Positions 33,477 to 44,741 of a stretch of DNA of 64,000 nt are shown in pieces. The notes beneath the pieces are model-generated. The model was not told where the DNA came from. It was given only the letters and a program-made list of their open reading frames with translations, and made no database searches. Each line of letters starts with the position of its first letter. The first letter of the stretch is position 1. The translations under genes were made by a program, and so were the position numbers. This stretch comes from Rhipidocladum racemiflorum (lineage: Eukaryota > Streptophyta > Magnoliopsida > Poales > Poaceae), in the NCBI GenBank assembly GCA_036346355.1, contig CM070577.1, positions 49,610,309 through 49,674,308 of the forward strand. The letters run 5' to 3'.

Positions 33477-34354
33477 ATTTTGGCGTTCATCGTTCGTCGG
33501 GCAAAGGTATGGCTATGGGTGATCCTTGGGGATGGTCTAGGTGCTGTGCTAGAGGGTGTTTTGATGCTTTTAGATCAAGAGGTGGTGCTGTGATTGGGTA
33601 GATTGGATGAAAACTAGAGATTTCATAGTTCTCTGTTTCGGGCAGATTGGGCACACGACCTAGGATTTGAGTTTTCGCAATTTTAGATTCGGAATTTGGT
33701 CGGCCGCCTGTTGAGAAAGTTGTATATAACTTTAATAACTTTAATTGGACACCAAGAACATCCAATTTCGCTTAGCCGTTTGAAAGTTATGATCATTTTA
33801 CCAAGCGTGTTCAAATCTGTGACGTAATTGAGATAGAACGTAATGTTTTGTAGATTAGACAATTTTAGAGGCCGAATCAACTTTTCCCAATACTTAGAAA
33901 AAGGTAGGAAATTTCCTAAGCTTCGCGATGATTTACTCTTTTACTTGATTTGGAGTCCTAGAACTCAAGTTATGCTAGTTTGAAGCCTGCTGTCCCGTCG
34001 GGACAGATACTCTGTTTTTTGGTTTTGGGAGTGGTTTGCGAAGTCGGGGTAGATGAGCGATTGCGTACTGTTTTGTGGGCACGTTTTGAGTATGTAGTAC
34101 CTATGTGCAGGTGGTGTGACCCCGAGAGTGCCCTCATCATCTCGCCAATCCGTTGCCCGCGGTTAAGGCAAGTGTATTGGAATGGTGAAAGTGTTGTATG
34201 CTTGCTAGTCCTGATTAAGTGCAAATTGTTTACATAATGTGCTATCTTGCCGTGATTAGTGTTTGCCCATGATGTGATGAAAATGGTATGTTATGATGCT
34301 ATGCAATGATTAGTTGTTTATGTTTATGGCATATGTTGCATACATGGCATGAAA

Positions 34355-36714
34355 TGTAACACCCCGGCATTTAATATGCCCGAATGCTACCAAACATAAG
34401 CTAAACAACATCTAAGTACCACAATTAAACATAAATTCCAGCAAAGGTTCATATGCTAAAAACCGATATTTCGGCAGCATCTCCTTTGTTTTTCATGAAT
34501 TAACACAATCTCAATATCATGGCAAGATATATATCATAGCACACGACATCTAAAACAACAACATAAATGGACATAACATCAAGTTACGCCAATAATACCA
34601 CGCTTAACCACTTCATAAACTATAACGAAGCAAATAAGGATTCACAAGCATGCTAGATTAAACCATACATTAAGTTTAGGGCACAACTCTTAATATCATG
34701 TATCCAAGTGGTTAATTATGGACTATGATGGTGGAGCTACGTGTAGAAGTGTAGCTAGATCCCTTTTTCCCGCATGCCGATCTCAAAGTACCTAAAAACA
34801 ACATAAAACACAAGCGTGAGTTCGAAAACTCAGCAAGCATGTGTAATGGACAACAAGATCATTTACAAGACAATAATACCTCACATCACATATAACATCT
34901 CATACTTGAGCACATAACAACATCATCATCATTAAAAAAAATGTATTGCAATGCAATGCAATGCAATGCAATGCAATGTTATGCTCATATCTCCATGGAA
35001 ACTCATACCGGTATGGTTGAGTACACACCCGTCGGTGTGCACCCTCTCCCCCCTTCCATCCCGAAGATGGAGGGTGCCTACTCCTCGCTTCCACAACCCA
35101 CGGTAGATGGAATCACGATGTAGGACTTACTCTAATGGCTCTCCGGATTAGTCATAACTTTCTCACCGACCTTCCCGGATTAGTTAATGACTTTCTCACC
35201 GCCCGGGCCATGTAACATGTCATGCATGCAACTATGCCAATTATCATATTTCACATGTACATAAACATATGGCAACTCATCATGACAAATATAAACACAT
35301 GGCATCGAACCATGATAATCATACTCAATATTTCATTGGAAAACAGCAAGCATGGCAAGTGAGCATAGCAAGTGTTCAATCTTTCACCCAATATCAACAA
35401 ACAACCTACAATCCGCTATACATTACAACACACTTGCCTCAACCGCGGGCGACGGATTTGTGGGACGTAGAGGGCACTCCCGGTGTCACACCACCTGCAC
35501 ATAGGCATCACACACTCACAATAATGCCCGCAAAACAGTACACAAATCCCCATCTAACCCGACATTGCCCACTACTTGCAAACCAAAAAACAGAGGTTCT
35601 GTCCCGGCGGGACAGCGGCCATAACTTGAGTTCTGGGACTCCAAATCGATTAAACGAGTACACCATCGCGAAGCTTAGGAAATTTCCTACCTTTTTCTAG
35701 TTATACGGAAAGACTAATTCGGATTCTAAAATTGTTTAATCTACAGATTACTACGATCTGTTCCAATCGCATCACAGATTTTAACACGCTCAGTAAAACG
35801 GCCATAACGTTCAAACGGCTGATCAGATTTTAACGTGCTTTATGTCCACGGAAAGATAATTAAATTATCTACAACTTCTTTTAAGTCCGTACGGACAGAT
35901 TCGGATTCTAAATCGACGAAAACTCGAACCCTAGCCCGACTGCTCAATCTGCCCGAAAACAGAAACGTGGCAACGTCTAGATCTAACCCAAAGAACTCCA
36001 ATCCAGCACCACCAATTGATCTAAAAACTTGATAATCACCCTAAGAACAGTACCTAGATCAATTTCAAGGATCCCCATGATCATACCTTTGCCCAACGAA
36101 CGAATCTCCAATAGATCTCCTCGCGGATCGCTCCTCGCTCCACGCTCCTCGCTCCTCGCTCCAACGGATGGATCCACAAGGTGCAGAGGTGTGGAGACCA
36201 CCCTAGGGCAGCAAGGGGGTGGAGGAGAGGTGGTGGAGAGGTGGGGAGCAATGGGGCAAAGGGGGAGGTGGAGGCGCACAAGAGGGAGAGGGAGAGGGGG
36301 TGGCGGCTAGGGCTTAGGAGGGGGAGGTGGGGCGCCCAAGGGCAGGGGGAGCACGCCCAAAAGGCTGGTGGGGAGCCCTTTTACCAGTCCCCACACCCAA
36401 TCCTAGTCCGTTACGGAGACCTACTCCATCCCACCAAAGCCCACCAAGGCCCAAACTCCCCCGGGAAGGCCCAAAACCCCGGAAACGGCCCGGAAACGCC
36501 CCGGAAAAGCTATTAACCTCCATATCCTATAGTTTTAACCTTAATTCCACATCTCATAATGTTATTAACCTTATCATGCACGTTAAATAAGGTTACGACA
36601 CTCCGTGGCGACATAACACTTCAACCGGCCCAAAAACGCGAGAAAACCCTAAGCCAAAAGGTTTTATTCTCTAGTTTCACCTTCTATAACGTCACACCAA
36701 ACCATAGTGTCACA
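34355..36714 (-). repeat. Solo LTR (family T, subfamily 2) nested in LARD-C 5' LTR
   Basis: 2360 bp, TGTAACACC...AGTGTCACA on the plus strand, opposite in orientation to its host LTR. Perfect TGAAA duplicates flank it (34350-34354, 36715-36719); the uninterrupted sequence is seen at 42070-42090 in the sister LTR. It shares the extra U3-end block (36580-36714) with the solo LTR at 3642-5924. Confidence 0.93.
34944..34979 (+). repeat. TGCAA pentanucleotide microsatellite
   Basis: Six or so tandem TGCAA units. Other copies of this LTR hold only two or three (for example about 23360 and 29990), so the tract expanded in this copy. Confidence 0.85.
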
Positions 36715-37571
36715 TGAAAACTGGCCCGGTCGGTGAGAAAGTCATAACTAGTCCGGTAAGGTCGGTGAGAAAGTTATGACTAATCCGGAGCGCCATTGAG
36801 TAAGTCCTACCTTGTGATTCTATCCACGATTGTGAATGGAAGCGAGGAGTAGGCACCCTCCATCTACGTGATGGAAGGGGAAAGAGGGTGCACGCCGACT
36901 GGTGTGCACTCGGCAATACTGGAATTTGCTTCAAGGAGACATGTGCATTGCATTGCATTATATGATGATGTTATATGATGAGGTCAATGAGATGCATACA
37001 ATGTGAATATGAGATGATTATGATGTTGAATATGAAAAGTAGTGATGAAGGTATTGGAATGTGTTTTCTTGTTCCATTGCAATACAATTAGCTGAGTGGT
37101 GAACTCACGCTTGTGTTTTATGTTGTTTTTAGGTACCATGAAATCGGCATGCGGGAAAGAGGCTTAGTGGCACATCTTCACAAAGTTTCACTCATTAAGA
37201 CATACACAATTTTGCCATTCGTAGTTGTGATTATAAGTTAATGCATTGAGAACTTGGAGTATGCCTTATTTGTGTGCTTGGTCATATTATTTACTTCGTT
37301 TTATATCATGGAGTGGTTAAATTCATTATGCTAGACTTAAATAGTTGCTACGTCACCTGTTATTGCTGCTTGAGATGTTTCCCATTATGATATATCGTGT
37401 GATGTTATTGTTGATGCTCCATACCATGGAAAAACAAAGGAGTTGCTACCGAAATTTTTGGTTTTTGCATTTACTCCCTTGCTGTAATTTACCTTTAGAT
37501 GTGGTATTTAGATGTTGTTTAGTATATGTTTGGTGACATCCAGGGCATACTAGATGCCGGGGTGTTACAGT

Positions 37572-37583
37572 TGGTATCAGAGC
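37572..37583 (+). other. Primer binding site of LARD-C
   Basis: TGGTATCAGAGC, two bases after the LTR end (spacer GT). Intact initiator tRNA-Met type, unlike the eroded site of LARD-B. Confidence 0.93.
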
Positions 37584-40500
37584 TGGCTTCAGGTCCGTGG
37601 AGTGTGAATGTAGTAATTTACTCTAGAGTAAACTAAAAGATTGACTTGGAAAAGTAGAAACATGGCATAGGTTTACTTGTTAAAATTGGCCTTAGGGCAA
37701 TAACCTTAAAATCTGAAATAGTTTGGTTAACTAATTTAAAACTTGACACACTCTGATGCACAGTAGGAAGGGTATGGGTATCAATTCTATCCGCTTAAAT
37801 ATTGTATTTATGCTCTGATGTTAAATGCTGCATTTTGATGAAGTAGGATGTTATATTTATGAAAGTATTGATTGAGATGCTATGGTGTAAAGACTTGAGG
37901 ATTGTCGGGTTTGTTGTTTAGGGGTCGAGTAAGCGGTGAATCGGCAAATGACTTAATTGATAGGTAATCAAATGATAGGGATATGGAATGATTGTAGGAA
38001 AGGTTGAAATTGTCCTTGACAGATGTCCGTCTCGGATCCGTAGTTATGAAAGATGTCTAATGGAGATTGTATTGAGTGGTTAGAATTATTCATTGGTTGA
38101 ATGAATTAGGGATATTGAGTAAGTACCTTATGGTTTGTGCGAGAGGCATTTGTTGTTTATGTCAAAATAAGTGATGAAGAGATGTGTTTTAAGCTTGGGA
38201 TACACAGTTATATGAATGATGAGTCATAGTGGTTGGTAGACCAAAAGAAGAAGTTGACGTGATTCTTATGTTGAGGTAACTAGTAGGTTCGTTGTGCCGA
38301 AGTTGTGAGAACGTGGTTCTCCTTGTTGATTTCTATAAGATAGACATGTATAGAGTTTGATGATCTTATGACTGGTGGTGGGTACATGATTAGTTGGAAG
38401 TGTTTTTATCAAAGATTAGATGTTGTAACTTGTGTTCAACAGTGTTGGAGTTCTCAGGATTTGGTGATTATGAAATCCTTAATGGCTAAGAGTAGTGGAA
38501 TGCGAAAAATGGTAGGATTCGAGTCGAATCTTCTTTTAAAGGTTTACGGATTTAAATGAATGTATAAACTTTCTGAGAGTGCCTACCCTTTTGTTAGGGC
38601 GTCTTGATTAGTGTGCAATAGGTCTCCCCTGAGTAAGTGGCATCTTGTCAAGTTACGAATTTGACTTTGATGATTGGAAATATGGATGAAAGAGTAGTTT
38701 TGGAAGTAACCGGCTGATGGATTCCGGAATATTGTATGTTATTGAATCATGCCAATCTTTGGTTTGGCAAATTTGTTTAGCTTAGGCTATGAGTATGGAT
38801 TTTCACCCAAAAGTTTGGAGTGGATCGCGTTCTTTCGCGTTCAACTGAATTATCTTTGGAAACCATACGTAAAGGAAGTAAATGGACAAGGTGGGTTGTG
38901 TTGGAAACCCTGGAGTTAAGCACTTAACTTGTAACTCTATTGTGTTAGAGTTGATTTTATTTGGAAAATGTGTGCGGTGTTTGCAAGTGCTTTAAAAAGT
39001 GGATCTTATGAATGTTCCATGAGTGATTTTGCTGGTGAAGTGTTTTCTTTTGAGAATGAGCCTCCCTTTCTCTTTGAGAGAATTTGTAGCGGTTGTGGGT
39101 GTAGTTGTTTGATTTGAGAATTGATGTTCTCTTCTGAAATTTTTTTTTGACTTTGGTTAAAATGCGATGTTTATCATAAAAGAGATGATGAGCCAGGTCG
39201 GTGAGAAAGTCATATATGGATATATGACTAATCTGGAGCGCTCTTGAAAAAAATTGTATTCATGTCAGGCATCGAGATTTCCCGTGCTTTTTAGCATGGA
39301 AATAAAGAATGGATAATTGCTGGAATTTTGGTTATGTTACAGATTTGAATTTCCTTTCTCCTTGAGAATACTGAGATGGTTGTGGGTTCTTGCGTGTGAT
39401 TTGAGAAACGGTTTCTTTCCAAAATGTTGATTTTGGTGAAAATGAGAGGTTTGGCTTTGGTGAAAGCGAGCTGAGATATTTTGGATGTTGAGAACTTCTG
39501 TCAAAGAATTGTGTGGAGTCTCTCTTTTGTTTGAGTGCTCCCCGATGCGAAATGTATCGCATTGATTTGAGATCTGAGTTTTTCCTTTGCGGCTTGACTT
39601 AGGAAAAGAAAAAAAAAGAGTGGTCTTGTCGAATCTTTGTTCCAAAGTGATTTGTAGCGCTTTGGGTTCAAGTTGATGAATGTGGTTCATCCGGCTAAAG
39701 GGAGTTGCTCTTTGTTGGCATTCTTGTTTGAGATATGAACAGAAATGCTTATGAAATTGTTTAGTATAATGGAAGATTATACTCATGGGCTTGGTAGTAT
39801 TTGAGCGAGGAAATGTGAGGGCAAGACCCTCATAGAAAAAAAATCAGTTGTGGTTTGGTAAGAATCTACAGCACTAGCTTGGGCTAGGCGTAGAACTTGG
39901 TTGTGGTTCAAAAGGTGGTTATGATGGAAGCTGGTGATGTCGGTTCAAATTTTGTTGAGATTATGGTTGGTTGTTAAAAGGTGATGGTAATTTGAAATAA
40001 AGTGTTCTGTCGTGAACATTGCCTTAGCTAGTTATCCCTGGGTGTGTATTATGTCTGGGAGAGGATAGAATGAAAGTGTATCGTGGTTTGTGCTCGAAAG
40101 GAAAGTATTGTCGATGAAGGCTATGTGCGTAGATGTCATTAGTTAATTTTGATTCTTTGTGAAAAAGGTCAAATAATTGGAAAAGATGGGATTTTGTGTA
40201 ATTGATTCTTTGGAGGTTCTCGTTTAGAACCCCAGTTATTAATAATACACCGTTGGTGATTTGTTGGTAGAGAGGCTGTTAAAAGAGATGTGATTCGTTT
40301 TGATTGGGTCATCTTGAGATTAATAAGTTGTGGTAGACTGGTTGAGGAATGAAATTAAGGTTTCGTGAATGAAGTTGAAAAGAGAAGTTGTTTTGAGTTC
40401 ATCAGGTTGGTTGTGATAGTAGTATGAAGGGTTTGATGTGAGGATTTGGGCGTAATAATTTGAGTAGGCCCTTTTAGTGGGTGAAACCGAGGACTTCGGT

Positions 40501-40730
40501 TGACTTTTGTAATATCATTGGGAATTGAAATGAAGGTGGAACCGTGAGAGGTTGCACTTAGTTGAGCTAAATCGACACTTTCTCGCTAAGTGTTGGTTTT
40601 GAGAACTTGTTTGTCATTTGTTAGTTTGAGTTTTTGTGTGAATGTTTTGTGTTGCAAAGAAGTCTTTTGTACCTTTGGGATTTTGTTGTTGTTTTTGGCG
40701 ATTCTTCGGATTCGTGGTCGAATCCTATTT
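37584..40730 (+). mobile_element. Internal region of LARD-C (non-coding)
   Basis: About 3.15 kb, AT-rich, without credible ORFs. The first about 190 bp match the leader of the coding chromovirus and LARD-B in reverse orientation. Later parts (for example 39190-39250 and 39600-39720) match LARD-A and -B blocks. It is about 1 kb shorter than LARD-B's interior. Confidence 0.75.
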
Positions 40731-40746
40731 AAGGGGGGGGAGAGAA
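40731..40746 (+). other. Polypurine tract of LARD-C
   Basis: AAGGGGGGGGAGAGAA immediately before TGTGACAC of the 3' LTR. Confidence 0.88.
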
Positions 40747-42948
40747 TGTGACACTATGGAATGGTGTGACATTATAAAATGTGAAATTTGAGATTAAAAC
40801 TTTACGGTATGAGGTTTAATCGCGTTTCCGGGCCGATTCCGGGTGTTTGGGCCCTTCTGGGGGAGTTTGGGCCTTGGGGGAACAAATTGGGCCGTTGGGG
40901 GAGGCTATTGGGCCATGTGGGGAAGATGGGGGGCAGCATAGCCTGCCCATGCGCCCCCCCAAACCCTAGGGCGCCCCCCCACCTCCTCCTCCTCCCACTC
41001 CTAGCCGCCACCCCTCCTTGCGCCTCCACCCCTTCCCCTTTCCTCCCCCACCTCCCCACCTCCCCTAGCCGGCCCTAGGAGAGATCCACCCCATCCCATG
41101 CTGCCACACCCTTCCATAGCATTGTCCTCTCCATCGGGAAGCTCCGCGACGAGGAGATCCAGCGGTTCCGGCGCGAGGAAGAAGATCGGGGAACCGGGAG
41201 AAGTTTTGGCGTTCGTCATTCGCCGGGCAAAGGTATGGCTATGGGTGATCCTTGGGGATGGTCTAGGTGCTGTGCTAGAGGGTGTTTTGATGCTTTTAGA
41301 TCAAGAGGTGGTGCTGTGATTGGGTAGATTGGATGAAAACTAGAGATTTCATAGTTCTCTGTTTCGGGTAGATTGGGCACACGACCTAGGGTTTGAGTTT
41401 TCGCAATTTCAGATTTGGAATTTGGTTGGCCGCCTATTGAGAAAGTTGTAGATAACTTTAATACCTTTAATTGTACACCAAGAACGTCCAATTCCGCCCA
41501 GCCGTTTGAAAGTTACGATCGTTTTACCGAGCGTATTCAAATCTGTGACGTAAGTGGGATAGAACGTAATGTTTTGTAGATTAGACAATTTTAGAGGCCG
41601 AATCAACTTTTTCGAATACCTAGAAAAAGCTAGGAAATTTCCTAGGCTTCGCGATGATGTACTCGTTTACTTGATTTGGAGTCCTAGAACTCAAGTTATG
41701 CTTGTTTGAAGCCTGCTGTCCTGTCGGGACAGATTCTCTATTTTTCGGTTTTGGGAGTAGTTTGCAAAGTCAGAGTACATGAGCGATTGCGTACTGTTTT
41801 GTGGGCACGTTTTTAGTATGTGGTACCTATGTGCAGGTGGTGTGACCCCGAGAGTGCCCTCATCATCTCGCCAATCCGTCGCCCGCGGTTAAGGCAAGTG
41901 TATTGGAATGGTGAATGTGTTGTATGTTTGCTAGTCCTGATTAAGTGCAAATTGTTTACATAATGTGCTATCTTGCCGTGATTAGTGTTTGCCCATGATG
42001 TGATGAAAATGGTACGTTATGATGCTATGCAATGTTTAGTTATTTATGCTTATGGCATATGTTGCATACATGGCATGAAAACTGGCCCGGTCGGTGAGAA
42101 AGTCATAACTAGTCCGGTAAGGTCGGTGAGAAAGTTATGACTAATCCGGAGCGCTATTGAGTAAGTCCTAACTCGTGATTCCATCCACGGTTGTGAATGG
42201 AAGTGAGGAGTAGGCACCTTCCATCTACGGGATGGAAGGGGAAAGATGGTGCACGCCGACGGGTGTGCACTCGGCAATACCGGTATGTGCTTCAAGGAGA
42301 CATGTGCATTGCATTTCATTGCATTATATGATGATGTTATATGATGATGTTATATGATGATGTTATATGATGAGGTCAATGAGATGCATACAATGTGAAT
42401 ATGAGATGATTATGATGTTGAATATGAAAAGTAGTGATGAAGGTATTGGAATGTGTTTTCTTGTTCCATTGCAATACACTTTGCTGAGTGATGAACTCAC
42501 GCTTGTGTTTTATGTTGTTTTTAGGTACCATGAAATCGGCATGCGGGAAAGGGGCTTAGTGGCACATCTTCACAAAGTTTCACTCATTAAGACATACACA
42601 ATTTTGCCATTCGTAGTTGTGATTATAAGTTAATCCGTTGAGAACTTGGAGTATGCCTTATTTGTGTGCTTGGTCATATTATTTACTTCGTTTTAGATCA
42701 TGGAGTGGTTAAATTCATTATGGTAGACTTAAATAGTTGCTACGTCACCTGTTATTGCTGCTTTAGATGCTTCCCATTATGATATATCTTGTGATGTTAT
42801 TGTTGATGCTCCGTACCATGGAAAAACAAAGGAGATGCTGCCGAAATTTTCGTTTTTTGCATTTACTCCCTTGCTGTAATTTACCTTTAGATGTTGTTTA
42901 GTCTATGTTTGGTGACATCCAGGGCATACTAGATGCCGGGGTGTTACA
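40747..42948 (+). repeat. 3' LTR of LARD-C
   Basis: 2202 bp, TGTGACACTATGG...GGTGTTACA. The C-rich U3 (40960-41100) is the complement of the G-rich block in minus-oriented copies. Carries the palindrome at 41716-41732 (one base changed) and three tandem ATATGATGATGTT units at about 42325-42370. Confidence 0.92.
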
Positions 42949-43589
42949 CATTGGGAAAGAATTTATGGCAACACTCCAATAAGCATGCTAGCCTTGAGTA
43001 TAAGCTCCAACCATATAACAACTCTTAGAAGTTTCATGAATTAGTATCTCTATTGAAACATGAAGAGTGAATTTTTTAGTATTGTTTTGTTCTCTAGGGT
43101 AGGAGGTTTCCATTACCGCAAACGGGATGTCAGTCTATCGCTGAGGTTAAAAGCAAGTACATCGTGATGTTGAGTATGGTCGTGAGTTAATATGTGATGC
43201 TTCCTATTTTATTTACTGCTCTGCAATTTAGATGACTTTTGGTTGGGAGTGGGCTTTTGGCAAGATTGCTGTTCGAATGAATGGAGATGATGTGGGCTTG
43301 GTTTAAATGATTAAGTCGAGTTTCTTTTAGACTGTGTATATGAGAATTATTGATGTTGTTGTGTCATGACTACAATATTATATTCATTATCGTAATGCTT
43401 TCTGAGGATTAGTTGCAATTGTGGGTATGGATGGTGCTCTCTATACATGTTATGATGAGCGTGGGATCAAGTGGCAAACGATACTTTGGTAAGGATGAAT
43501 GTCGGCAACGAAAAGTAAGTATGTAAGTTGTTTCCTTTGGAAGTGTGTTATCGATTGCATCGGTTGCATTCATGTCCTGCATGAGACAA
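42949..43589. other. Unassigned sequence right of LARD-C
   Basis: AT-rich, no gene or known repeat recognised. Its general style (TGATGTTGAGTATGG, frequent short GTTTGG blocks) resembles LARD interior, and it runs into the diverged LTR piece at 43590, so it may be interior of a diverged relative. Confidence 0.35.
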
Positions 43590-44442
43590 AGGCCAGGTCG
43601 TTGAGAAAGTTAAGACTAATCCGGTGAGGTCGGTGAGAAAGTTAAGACTAATCCGGAGCGCCACTATGAAGTCCTACTTCGTAGCCCCATCCATCATGGG
43701 GGATGGGAGCGAATCATTAAGAGTAGGCCCCTCCACAGGATGGAAGGGAATGAGAGGGTGCACGTCGACGGGTGCGCACTCATTATACCGGTATAATTGA
43801 TGAAAAGGTGCATGAGTATGACTGCATTCATCATTGCATTGCATTGCTAACGATAGACTACTAAGTAATGTGGAAACAGGGTTAAGATGTTGAATTGTGG
43901 TCACAATTAAAGATGTGTGAGGATCGTGATATTACCAGTTTTCTTTTCCATTTCTACTTGCTGAATTCAATTAAGTGTTGTGAGTATGTTACTGCTTAAG
44001 AATTTCTATTTAGCTATGTTTTATTTCTTTGATGTACTTGTTGAGTCTTCGACTCACGCTTGTTAAATAATGTGTGTAGGTATCTTGAAGCCGGCATGCT
44101 GGGATGGGAGTAGTAGCACGATCACGACTTATCACCATAGCATCATTTTAACCTATCGCTTCAAAACTTAATGAGCCCATGTCATGAAATTCAATTATGT
44201 GGTAGTTGTTTGTGCTTGGTTGGATATCTTAAGCTGCTTTATGTTGTTTTTATATTAAATGTTGTCTTTTGTTTGCTGAGTGGATGTCCTAATTTTAGGG
44301 GAGGTGCTGTCGAATTTTTTTTTTGTAAGTTCGGCAGGCTACTAGCATGTTTAGGTTATTTTGTTGTTTCTCTTGTGTCATGGTGTTTATTGTTGTGTTG
44401 AGGGTGTAGCACTCGGGGCACGTGGTGTGCCAGGGTGTTACA
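43590..44442 (+). repeat. Diverged family-T LTR, 3' part
   Basis: Keeps the landmark order of family-T LTR ends: two GGTCGxTGAGAAAGTTAAGACTAATCC motifs (43590-43655), GGGTGCACGTCGACGGGTG, a GACTCACGCTTG block, CGGCATGCTGGGA, and the terminal GGGTGTTACA. Sequence between landmarks is strongly diverged. The U3 part is not recognisable. No primer site follows, so it is a fragment. Confidence 0.68.
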
Positions 44443-44741
44443 TCTTCTTCCTCTTCTTCTTGTTATGCCTCTACCACCACATAGTACTGGGCTTCCTCAA
44501 GCCCTGCAATCCTTTCTTCTAAGCTTCAAGGCTTCATTGACTCCATGCAGCTCTTGAGTAGTGTCCTCCATGACTTCTTCTTGAGCAGCTACAAATCATG
44601 CAAGGTGGACAAAGATAGCATCTTCTTTATCTTCAATGGTTGGGCAATTAACAGGACCACCTAAAGGATGAAGTCAAAACACTGTAGATTGCAGCTCATT
44701 GGCATGCTTCTTGCAGATATGGAGTAATACAAGACATGAAG
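44443..44741. other. Unassigned spacer with TTC-rich microsatellite
   Basis: Begins with a CTTCTTC-rich run. The minus strand has short frames with coiled-coil-like residues (EEVMEDTTQELHGVNEAL) but stops interrupt them; I cannot assign it. Confidence 0.35.

Larger units (their letters stand above)
33477..37569 (+). repeat. 5' LTR of LARD-C, truncated and interrupted
   Basis: Made of 33477-34349 and 36720-37569, collinear with 41205-42948. The start matches the LTR from TTTTGGCGTTC onward, so the U3 part is absent. It ends GGTGTTACA directly before the primer site. The palindrome CTGTCCCGTCGGGACAG is at 33990-34006. Confidence 0.86.
33477..42948 (+). mobile_element. LARD-C: non-coding family-T element, 5' truncated, with nested solo LTR
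   Basis: Plus-strand element: 5' LTR 33477-37569 (missing the first about 455 bp of the LTR and split by the solo LTR 34355-36714), primer site, non-coding interior, polypurine tract and 3' LTR 40747-42948. The interior carries no gag or pol and is related to LARD-A and -B in the opposite orientation. The right flank is CATTG (42949-42953); the left target duplication was lost with the truncation. Confidence 0.87.
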
